DNA from: Paragonimus westermani
Taxonomy: Eukaryota; Platyhelminthes; Trematoda; Plagiorchiida; Troglotrematidae
DNA: 64,000 nucleotides
NCBI GenBank assembly: GCA_008508345.1
Contig: QNGE01003677.1
Location: 1-64,000 of the forward strand
Reading direction: 5' to 3'
A program made the translations under genes and the position numbers. How positions within the stretch are numbered: the first letter of the stretch is position 1; the number at the start of each line of letters is the position of its first letter. Below the pieces are notes generated by a model. That model searched no databases, was not told where the DNA came from, and was given only the letters and a program-made list of their open reading frames with translations. Positions 14,501 through 26,500 of this stretch are shown here, one piece after another.

Positions 14501-17500
14501 TCTAAGAATGCACACAGTGTGAGCAAGCTTTGACAGACAAGGTTTATGGACGTGCTGATTGAATATCGTCGAAACAAATAAGAATAAACATTCATTTTTT
14601 CATGAATTAGTAACGAGTGGGGAAACAATTTCTCGTGAATGTGGACAGAATTGTTGACACCAGGTGTATCTTCATTTCCCTTTATCGCAACAGACAGAAG
14701 TTGTAAAATCGGATAAGGGTTTCAGAAACAAACCATGCAGATTCGAGCTTCGCCTACCACAAAAACTATTTTAGAAAGCGGAACTACTAAAAACCGGAAG
14801 TAAAAGCCTCGGATGTGAGGGTCAAATGATGATCAGTTGCAAGGCTACCTCCATCATTGTTTAGGACATGTAAGGAGCAAGTAAGCTTATTTATACTGGC
14901 AAAGTACACAGCTCAGATATGTCATCCACGTAATCAGCTCTGATCTCATTGAAACGCCTAACGTTCTCCTACTTCACAAAGTAGTAGTTTCAGAGGCCTG
15001 AATGTGTATATCATTACCGAGTATCATCAGTCAACCATACCAACTCCAGGTGAACCAAGTCCTGAGTCGACAGGATATTTCACACAGAGAGGATCCAATC
15101 GAGATGCCGGATACAAGTTTTGTAACCAACAGACTGTAACATAATTAGAGGATTCATGACCGAAGATGATGAACCCATGAGAATAGTCCTAATAAATTGC
15201 ATGTATAAGGCCAGTTTGTGAATTCCTAGTAAATCGGGTGCTGTCGCCTATAAATGTACATGAAGTATGACCAGGTGTATGAAACATTGCTTAAGAATAC
15301 CCGTATTTTGTGTTTGTCAGAAACGACGCGTCATTACACCGAAATATCCAAAAGTCACTTGGATTACAATCAGAATGAAGGTTTTCATGTAACTGTATCT
15401 GCACGTATTCATGGGGTATACGGTAGACAAACTGTACATGCATGACCACGGCAACCTAAGCGGCCCTTACTTGTGAATGACTGAAGAGAATTAAAGTCTA
15501 TTTCCAGTCTGAATAAGATCATGTCGAAGGACTTGGGCACACCGGGTGACGAAAAAGGTCACGGGTTTTACACCAAAGGCGCATACACGCGTGCACGAAA
15601 GTCAAACGAAATTAACAGGTTTATAGTTTGTTTTTAGTGTGAACGGTACTGGATATGTGAAAAGGTAACAATGAGTTGTGATGCCCCATAGACCGTGATC
15701 AGACTTTTAACTCGTCAGTATGGTGACATGCGGCTTCTCTAAGAGATGTTTATGTGTTACAAATACGTTAATCATACGTGCTAAAGACACCAGTGCAATA
15801 GCAAGTAAGAATGTAATTCATCCTGATTCTTCTAATGTTTTCGATGGAGCTAGTCACGTCACCCTGTTACAACTCCATAACTGTAGCCTAAATTCACTCT
15901 GAAATTCATTCTCATTGCCAATGCTGGGTTATGCCGAGTACCCAGAGATATGGTTGGTTGTTTAAGCTCTCGAATACAGATACACAGAAAGATTTGAACT
16001 GCCTCAACCAGAGATCTATTTACGACTCGCTGTTTATTCCGAACAGATATCAGATTGTGAGTATTCAACATCGAAATTAATTTAGAAAGTACCGATCAAT
16101 GAGAGTGGTTTCCCCGGCGTGATTAAGTTTAAAGAGATCCAAATGTGAACATGTTCAGCAGGACTCGAACCAGCAACAGAAACCACATGTATGTATGGTA
16201 CATGCATGCTACCAACTGAAGTAGTTGTAGATAGATAAGTAGACAACGCATACCACTATACATTGTGAAAAATATTGGAAGCCAGTTAATTTAAAGACAA
16301 TTACCTTGGCTTTCAGGCCAAGATCTCATTAGAGTTATGGAATTTCCAACAGTTTCCTGCTGAACCACATCGGTCTAGTTCTCATCCGCTGCCTTAAACA
16401 AGGGGAAGGAAGTTCTAGGTTTCTTCATTGCACACGATGGAATTCAACTGAATTCACCAAAAGCCCGAGGCTCACTTGTGTGCTCATTCTCACCGGTGAC
16501 TGCACGACTGGGCTGATGAGCTTGAGCACTACGAACTACCCTATCAATGGTACGTAAATACGTTTTAGACACAAGTGTGTGAAAGGAAGTATTTCGAGAT
16601 TCATGTGGTTTTACGATACTAGCGGCAGAGCAATGAATTTTAAACAAAACTCTTCAAACAGAACAAATCAATGCTGATGAGCTAGTGGATACTAGTTTTG
16701 GCTCGGTACGTGAAATGTAATGGTATGTGTCTTGTTTAGCCAATCACTACCCGATGAATGTAAACGGGAACGAACACGATCATGTTGCGGTAGCTTGGAG
16801 AATGTTAGCAGGATGAAAATGTAACTATTTCTTATGTTTGTGGTCACTACTAGCGCAGACTGGAACCACGGAGTGAAATGTATCTGCACAGACCAAAAGG
16901 GTGCCCACAATGGAAACAATTAGGTCAAAAGTGATTTGAGTAGTCTATGATGCTTATTGCTTAATGAACCCAAGCAGGTCTCTCTGTTTGATCACTCTTT
17001 TGATTCTGTTCCAGGAAAAAATTAAATGCGATTAATTTTCTCGTTCAATCTCTGAGCAGTTTTGCAGAATTGTCATATTAGCAGTGCAGATATTAAGGTT
17101 GTACTGGGTGATCTCCATTTATTCACACACTTATCACTGACGCCTGCAATCAATCAAACGAAGCAGTGACGGCAACACAGTCTACTGGGTACGCGCAAAC
17201 TAACTGCAGCTGAGTAAACATTGTGTGATAACTTACGACCCACATGCAGTGTCATATCCTGAGCCAAATTCTCAAAAACATGAACAGCGTATAATCTTGG
17301 ATGGAATATTTTATTAGGATAATTTTTGTAGATTTAAAGCGTAGCTTCCTGATGGTTTTAATAGGCACACATCATACAAAACATCAACCACGTTTATGGC
17401 TCAACACTAAGTCGCAGGTTAGCAACTACATTCTACGCACTCAAGCGAAAAGACTCGAATCACTCGAAAAGGGAGCTCGGTGACTAATATCTATTTTATG

Positions 17501-20500
17501 ACAAATGATTGTCGATGGTGAGTGAACAGAATTTGTTTCGCCAGGCTGGTAGGATATGGAGGTGAGTTCGTCTTGTGTTATGTCGGTGGAATGCTGACAA
17601 GTAACCAATCAACCAGAAGAGAGTCATGCATCTTGTTTGTCAAGAGAACATGTTTCCATGTATATGTGAGCAATCTAGACGAACAGGTGGGGTGAGTTGG
17701 TTTTACTGAGCAAACACATCTTGATGAGCAATGAATATTGCAATACTGTGGAAATATTTTTCGTTGTTCGAAACTACTGAGATAAACAGCCGGCACTTCC
17801 GCGACCATAACGTAAGAGTTGATCAGTTAATTCACAAGGAAATAGCCATTTACTTCACTTCTGTAAGTGGTGTGCCTGTCAAACTAAAACCCTACTGCAA
17901 ACTACTCTGACTACTTTGAACGGAGTAAAGGGACATTAGCCCCTATCTGCCTCCGGTGACCCTAGTCAAACATAGAAAAACAATCTGTAACAATTCTCTC
18001 GTTACTCATATGAATAAAACACCCGAAGATTGTTGTATTACGAGACCCTATTAACATGTAATTTAATGTTTTTGGCTCGCGGTGGTGGTATTAAATGTGA
18101 ATATAAGGTCCAGGGAACCAGTTCTGCCGCTTCCTCTCTCTTGCTCTCCTTCTTTAATGCTACAAAGAATGAATAGCTGGAATTAAATTTATCAGAATCC
18201 TTCTAAATAACACATGCCATTCGTCTTAATGAGGATGAGGAGCAAGCTGTTACTTCAACACCTGAGAAATTCTCATCCAAGTTCTCAACAATCCACCACC
18301 AACTGGTCACTGCTCGGACAACACGGTTAAAGTCTCGAATAAACCAAGGAACTGCGGTTAAGTGTGATCCTGGTCAGGAAGTGGTTGGAAGTAGCAGTGG
18401 AGTTTCAGAAATAAGGCGGTCAAAATAATCTGACAGTGTGAAAATTTTGGATAACACAGCGGACGATACGTCTGTCAAAGCCAACCCAACTCATGTGCTC
18501 TGTTAGCTAATGTCATGCTGAGATCATTTTGCTCAATCGGGAGATAATTAGACGTTCTTGTCTATTGTGAGGCGAGTGGAATCATGATCAACACACGTGT
18601 CTCATGGGAACGTGGATCGAAGTTCGACTCCTGGCCGTGGAAAAGACAGGTGTTACTCATGGGCTCTAACACAGTAATTATACACCATTCATTTAACCAA
18701 AAGCCGGGGTCCTTTCGACACCATAAATGACTCAGTCGGATGATCGCAACAGGTGCCCTCGCCATTCTGGCTGCTAGTAAATCAGCAATTTGGGGAGCAA
18801 ACAGCAAGGTGATGCTCGAGGAAATGAATCCACCTATGGTCTTGAGTGGGCTATCTGCAACAATAAAGATGATGGTAAAACCGCCTCAGTCTTGGGTTCG
18901 CTCTTTACATTTCGGTCTATCCAATTCGGGGAGTGGAGGAGAGCAAAAAGCGGCTCAGCTACTCGATTTCAAGCGAGGTGTGTCATGAAGGTTACATTCG
19001 CCGAGGACTTCCACTCACAACACAAAGACCTGACGACTCAAGACGAAGACAAAATCTGTACGCGGTGGAATGCCTGAACGGACAAAAACATCTAAGGACA
19101 CCAGAGTAACTTCTTGCTCAGTGTGCGTTGAGTTGTGTAACAAATAGGGAGAGACACCAAATATCATGAAAGCATGACTGAAATTAACCAAAGGCACAGT
19201 TTGTCGTTCGTGGGAGATTTCAGAATAATCCACTGATATGATAACATTTAAAATAACTGAATTCTGTGGCATGTTCATGCGTTTTTGAGTAACGCTCAAC
19301 ACATTTGCGGTAGCTCTGAAAGATAAAGGGTCGCTTGCAAAGGCGCCACTTCGGCTGCAGTGAGAAAGCGCTTTGACAGCACTTCAGGCTACTTTCTTTT
19401 TCTCCAGCAGAAATTCAAGTTGGAAGATGTGAATATATCGAGACTCGCTTCACAACTGTGCGGGAGGCATGCGTAGTTACAGAACAAAATGAACTACATC
19501 ACCAAACAATCTTTAGGATAAGGGGCCAATAGAAGATGGCTCTTGAAGGGAACCTGATGGCCCCATACGAATAAGTAGCTGATTCCGGTAGAGTCTCTGT
19601 TTAATTTCGGGTTTCGAAAGAATTACATCTGAAATCCAAGTCCTGATTTTCATGATCTGTGCAAACGTACAATCATAGTAACATCATGTGTGTTCAACAG
19701 CAAAATGCTAGAATAAACTTGCCACACAAGGTCCGTTGTTTGCTTAAATGCTCCGGGTCGTGTAAACAAGCATCCGGACTGGCGGTTTTCAGAGCATACC
19801 CTTTCAGCGCTGATTTGATTTCCAGTCGTGCCTGAATAACGGGCTCAGGACAACCACCAACGCAATTCTCAAAAGTGAGTTTGAACGGACGAAAAAGCTT
19901 TTCCGGTTTTTCGGCCTTGCCGCGTGACTCCAAATACGTTGGTAAACCTAAATTGAACAGCCACAAATGCAAGCAAAAAGCAACAGGATAAATAGAGTTT
20001 TAGTTTCAAAATATAAAATTAAAATGAATACGGACCTGCGTAAAGTCATACAAAACAGAGGGGAACATAGAAAACAATTCTGCTCAGATAAGCTCAACTA
20101 GGGTTTATTCATTGTGAGGTGCATCACTGGAAGACGTGCTTTTTCAGTAAGCAGAACAGGTTGCACACTAAAATTCTGGAGGGCGTTAGAACGCATGTGA
20201 CGGATAGCACATTGTCTACAACAAATTCCCATGAGTATTGTTAATGAGCGTTATCATCCATTGAACCCGGTACCTTGTTGGTACTGATGGGCGATTTCTC
20301 CCATCAGCTCACACTATCCGTGAATTGGTTGAGGTAAATGAGAACCCTTTATAACTTCATTAGACAACTGTATTTGTATATATATATACATAGAATGGGT
20401 TCAGATTCAGAGATCACTACCGTGTAAAATGTACATGGAATTTGCTGCAAATGATCCGCTTTCTCTAGGTTTCAGTGTTAATAAGGTCAAACCCATGATT

Positions 20501-23500
20501 CACTTGAGGGGAAAATTGAAAAACTAAGATTAGCCGACTGTCAAACCGGTTAACCACATCTCGGCATAACTCGCAAAAATTGTACTTTTTCAGGCTTAGT
20601 TGTCACCAACGAAACCGGATACCCATCTTAATCCATCGAAGTGATCTGATGATAACGATAGTTAGCTTCAAGTCAGGTCAAGTTAGGAAGTTGCACTAAG
20701 CAACTTGGGAGGTGAATATTCTGGAGTTACACAACCGTATCTTCAGTAGAATAAGGTGTACGATAAAAGTAACAACTCACCATTACAGACAGTTCGTTAG
20801 CAAAATTGTTGAAACTAATATTGACCCGAGCTAACTGTGAATAATATTGTATACTAGTGAAATTTAGCTAACTTCTGTGAGGGTCAGCAGCCCCTTTCGA
20901 ATATTGAACTGATTTTGTAGGAGCGCTGATTATTTTTTCAGCCATTCAGTATACTGTTGATGTGATGTTCCTCTTTCACAACGTCGAGTTGCGAAAGTTT
21001 CGAAAATTCGTTGGTTTCAAATATTAAACAGATGGAAATTTTTCGTGCCACTTTTTTCAAATCTGGTCACTCTGGAGGAAATAGTGCCTCCTAGAGGAAA
21101 ACAGTAATCCAAAGATACAATTCATTGTTTCTTCCTACCACTATCTATGTAAATTTTGTAATATTTAACTGAATTATAAATACTACTGCTACCACCAGTA
21201 GTGATTATATGTTCTGTATAGTAAAACGTAGGTAGTTATTGGTCGGAAGAGGTCACTGCTGGCTATGAGCTGATTGCATACATAGAATCAGTCTGATGTT
21301 ATACAAACTGCAAATGTCCCGCATACCACAAAGCCGCTCGAAACATATCAGAAGCTTGTCAATTCGGTTAGCAAGCTTTTGTAGACCTCTGCCGAAACAG
21401 TAGCACATAAAGTCTACCGAGTTCAGCATAATTCAAGTCGATCGATCGATATGATGTGATCCACTTAGTTGATTAAATGCGGTACTCAAACTACCTTCAG
21501 ATAAATATAAAAGGTCATGTGGTTTTAACTCACTCGGCTAGTATAGTAGTATGGTGCTCATTCAAGACACATTCTTTCGCGCCTTATTCTAAGTCCCTCA
21601 CACTTATTGGAAGCAGTAGACGGAAAATCAGTTATGCCACACTGCCGTTTGCCACAGTCATGTGTGTCAACGTAATTTATGAAGAAAATTATATTTGAAA
21701 CGTGCTTCACTTTCCTGTCTACTCATAAGAAGGCAAGACATATCTGTCAGTTAAGCAAATCTGATGTCCGGATTTGGGTAATATTTGAACAGTCAAACAT
21801 TTCTGACAGTTAGGATTTTCTTTGGAGTTTCTCATACACTTAAAAACTACGTCCAACGTAATGGATTAGGTATGCATCAGAAAAACGATTATCATAATTT
21901 TAAATGAAGTTGAGCAACTTTTTGTTCGAGTGACCGGCGGCATTCTGTATCTAGTTCTAGGTGAGAACATTAAACATACCCTTATAAATTAATGTTTTTT
22001 TATTGACAATATGTTCTGGCTTATAGATGAGTGTGAAAATAAAACTTTGAAAATGTTTTTACAAAATATACTGGTAGGTGACAAGTGTTTACTGAGAAGA
22101 ATTCACCGGAAACTCACAAACGGTTTCATGGTTCTCAAGAATCATTAAGTATCTGTCTAATGTACTTCAACCAAGTAATTTGCACTGTTTGTCACTGACG
22201 CCTCAAAATCTGTAGATGGGTGCGGGTGCCAAAAGGTACTTGGAGGAAATGTGCAGATATTCAACCAACCTCAAGATTCTAGACTGTGTTTTAATCTTAC
22301 AGAGCGAAAAAAACATAAGCTCTGTGTGTTTGACGGTCAATTCTATAATACCGTTATTGATCTTGAACCAAACAGAGTTTGTGCACGTCGTCTACAGATG
22401 TCATCGACAACCACATTAGGCCACGGACTCTCTTACGTAATTGAAAGCGACATGAATAATTCACAAATGAGTATAAATTACAGAGGTTTTTTTGTTAAAC
22501 ATCGAATAATAACTTTTACGAATATCAAAAAACATACCATACAGTGAATTTTTCACCAAATTTGACCACATTTTGATAAAGAGATTATGAGAGTATAAAA
22601 TATTATCTACCGTCCAGCCGTTCAGTGCTGCATATATAGACTGTCTCAGTAACGCGGAGGGGTAGGGGAGGACAGCTGAACTTTGTGTTCAGATAAGGCA
22701 AAAGAAACGCCATGTAAAAATTCACCGTTTTCAAACGAGATATAAGATGAAACAGCCTCATAGATATTTTAAAAGGTCAAAGAGTCAAAGACGTATTAGT
22801 ACAATCTGTTCATTTTTAACTGCGAACTTTTACGGAAGAACCATAGGGCCATTTAAGTTATCTCGAAAAATTGTATATGACGGAAAAACTCTCCCTTAGG
22901 ATGAATGACCGTCTGCTGTACTCTTCTTGAACGATCCACTTCAAGTACGAAGAGATAATCGTGATGATTAACACGTGGTAATTGCTGTTCCAGTATCGTC
23001 ATTCGACGGGTGCACATAAACCACACCTAACCCGTAGACAACGTGATACATTCAACACATATTACACATCATTAGTTAGCTACGACCATAACAGTCGGAC
23101 AGTGTTGCAATTAAAAGTAGGTCACCTGATCTTATCGAAACCCGTCCGATAGCGATCAACGGAGTACTGAGTACGAATGCAGGGAGGATTTTTGGATCTG
23201 GACAAACGACACCATTCTGTAAACTTTGCAGAACACAGCCATAATCCACTTTTTAGATCACAAAAACGTTCTTGTGCACTAAAATTTATTGAGATAAGTA
23301 GACATACGCTAAACGTGCCGCATTTTGTTTTCGCGTTCGATCGTGTACCGTAAACCTCAATTCGTTAATAAAGCCTAAAGTGATTTGTGCTCTTTGATGT
23401 TAACACCAGAGTTACACAGAAAGTATGAAACCAGAGTCATTTATTGTAAGTCATGTTCTGCTTCATCAATCTGCAGCCAGTGACACTGTAAACAATTCAA

Positions 23501-26500
23501 TCAGGCACTCAAAATTGCTATCCAATCAAGTTCAGCATGATTAAATCTCTTGAACACTACTGCGGATTAGTGTCTATGGCTTTGTCACTAAATAAAACGC
23601 GTCGTAACAGGAAAACAAGTCGATTTTGGTAAATTAGTAAAGTATCATTGATGTGGGGCTCTATGCCTGAATGAAACCATTTTCTGTCTAACAAACTATA
23701 ATTTTTAAAGTATTCAATACGTACATTTAAACTTGACGTTATGTTTACTGTGTCGCAGCCTTCACATTTCTTATGAAAGCTGCAGCAAACCATATAGAAA
23801 AAGAAGCACTACATTTGAGTTTCGCTCCCATTGGAGCTCATTAGTATTGCATAGGCTTGTCACGACTGGAATTCGAATTGCGGCTAGGCTTTTACAAGAC
23901 AAACGTACTGATCATTGTGTCAGTGATCTTACATTAGGGTGGGTATTTTGACATACGCAAAAATGCAGACACATTCGTTTGTGGGTGATACTTAGGTTGC
24001 CAGACTGCCCTGAAAGGGGGACGCATTAACTGCTTTGTCAAACTCTATCAGTAACCACACAACTAGGAATTATATCTAAGTTTAAATCAGATAAATGATT
24101 AATCTTTTCCAAACGTTTAGTACAAAATCAACTGACGATTTCTGATTAAACTTAATCAGAAACCACGATTAGCGCTTACGTTAAAAAGTTCATTCCTAGT
24201 TGGCGTTGATGACTTCTCGGCTCATCTTTAATCTCTGAACTGAGAAATGAATCTGCGATATACTACCAGTGACCCTAAGTTGTGACTAGTTATGTGAGTG
24301 TGAACTTACCTTTCCATCCAGGTTGGCAACCCTCGGCGATCTGTCGTACAATCACGTCCACAGTAGCCGTTCGAGGTGTGGGACGATGACAGTCCTCCGC
24401 GTGAACTTGAAACATGTATGGTCGATTGGTGTGTCGGGCTTGAAGCTTTTCTCCCACGCGAATCACTCCTAATTTGAGAAGGGAGAAAAGAAACGTTGCA
24501 TATTACGATTGTATTGGATTTTACTAACTCTCATCGGTGAAACAAATTTTCAAGAGTTTGAGGTTGGATAATGGGAGGAAATTATGGTGAAGTTTTTCCT
24601 CGCCTAACCAGTTCGTAAAGCACATCGAATGTTCAAAGTTGGCCCTCATTTCAACGTCAATCAGCCAGGATGTTGAGACCCACTAAATTGACACCTGATT
24701 AATTACCCTTAACATTTTTGGTGTGTTTCTCTCTCTCCACAAACTCAAGGGACCACAGTCTGCAGAACATTTTGAACCGCCCCACCCTTCAAAGAACACA
24801 GGAAAAAACTACCCACGTTAGCATCTTCCTGATATTTTAACCAGTCTCATCCGATATACAACAGTCTCGTTGAATGCATGATCACAAAAATGTGACCACT
24901 AAGGAATATTAGAAGTTTGGAATGAACTGTGAATGGAATTCGATTTATGCACGCGCTAAATAATAACCGCTTGAACAGAAAGCGATTATCAGTTGCAAAC
25001 CAGCTTTTGGCAATCTGTCTTCTGTGACACATCAACTATGCGACTCACAGGCATTGAGGAGTTGTGTTATATGAGTCAAAAATAACCACTTGTACACCGA
25101 AAATAGGAAAAATTCTCAACGCTGAGAAGATCGGAAACTGTAGGAACAGTCAGGAAATTGTAATTGTTCTGTGTAGAACATCCCATGACCGAAAGCAGAT
25201 GTGGAGAAATGTCAGCCGCGTTGCTCCACAAGTTTGGTTGTACAGTGTCCCCATTCGAGAATGTACTCGCGAGACCCACTTAACAGACAACTTAGATAAG
25301 TGCAGAAATTTCTGCAGAAATTTATCATCATCACACCTGAAAGCCAGTAGAAGCGACGTCTACTCCGAATGGACGCTTCATCTTGTTAAAAATAAATTGG
25401 ATGCCAAAATGACCAGCCATATTACACATTAAACTGATATAGCTTAGTGTTCGATCGGGTTCACGTTACATAGAGTCGGTTGGTCGGTAAAATGAACTAC
25501 ATCGAGTTACTTTTGTGGCATGCACCAGTGTCCACTCATAATGCACGGAAAGGATAAAAACACTAACATTAGAGCTGTAGGCTAAGCTATCTTAGCGCGT
25601 GCGTCTCGTCCAACGCGTGAGTTTATCATCGTTCAATTCAGTGAGGTTTGACCACTCGGTTGAACATCTGGAATATTTCTGTACTTGCATTCTGCCAAAA
25701 ATCAGTTTGGCAACAACGCTCAGAAACAAAAGATTAAAAACAAGACTGGGAAATGCAAGTGAAGCTAATCTTACTGTCCAAGTGTTCCGACTGTCGTGTA
25801 GCCTATGCCTCGGGTTGTCTGTCTGGTCCAACCAGCACCGGAGAGAGCCAAATGAACCTCAAAATTCGCTTGCCAGCCGTGACCTGTTGCAGTCTAACAA
25901 TCCACTTAAATAGACATGATAAACTTCCGTTTTTGGGGTGGAAAAGGCATAAGACGGGTTTAGTAACCGGAAAAAATTGTAATCACACACGGTCTAGGTA
26001 GGATGCAACAACAGTGGTGCCACGAACTTCAAGTAGACGTGAGTTTATGCGTCTTTACCGAACCGTCTTCAAGAATACCAGTCACGTTGTCTGTGACTAG
26101 GTTCTAAAGAACCACTGAAAGAAAATGTCGACGACAACAACGTCGCCTGAAGAAAACGTGGTAAAAGATTCAAAAAAGATGGATGGATATATTTTCAATT
26201 CAACAAGAAGCTTCGCAATATAACGAAGTAGTGCGTTTCTTGATTCATCTTGTTATGAACTGGTTTGAACTTGTTCCTCAAGTATGCTGCGGTTATCGAT
26301 GTGTAGAAGTTTTATTCACGACAAAGGAAAGTTCAAGTTTACCGAACTGTTGATGTCGGAAATTTGGTTACGAACTACTTGTGTGTTGAGCTCAGAACAA
26401 TCAAGGATACGATGAATGTGCTATTTGTGATTAACAACACAGGCAGGAAGCAGAAACCTGTTTTCACCGGAAGAATAGACATACAAGATGGCTCAAGAAT

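Larger units (their letters stand above)
5513..19722 (-). other. Calsyntenin intron, about 14.2 kb
   Basis: Bounded by a GC donor (19722) and an AG acceptor (5513). Most of it is unremarkable AT-rich sequence with stops in all frames; 5.8-16 kb shows no recognisable gene. It holds tRNA-like elements near 16.15 kb and 18.57 kb and one copy of the dispersed repeat at about 19.03 kb. Confidence 0.75.

Noticed and set aside
25064..25432. 122-codon plus-strand ORF
   Set aside because: A few ORFs of this length are expected by chance in a window of this size and composition; no motif or convincing splice context was seen.
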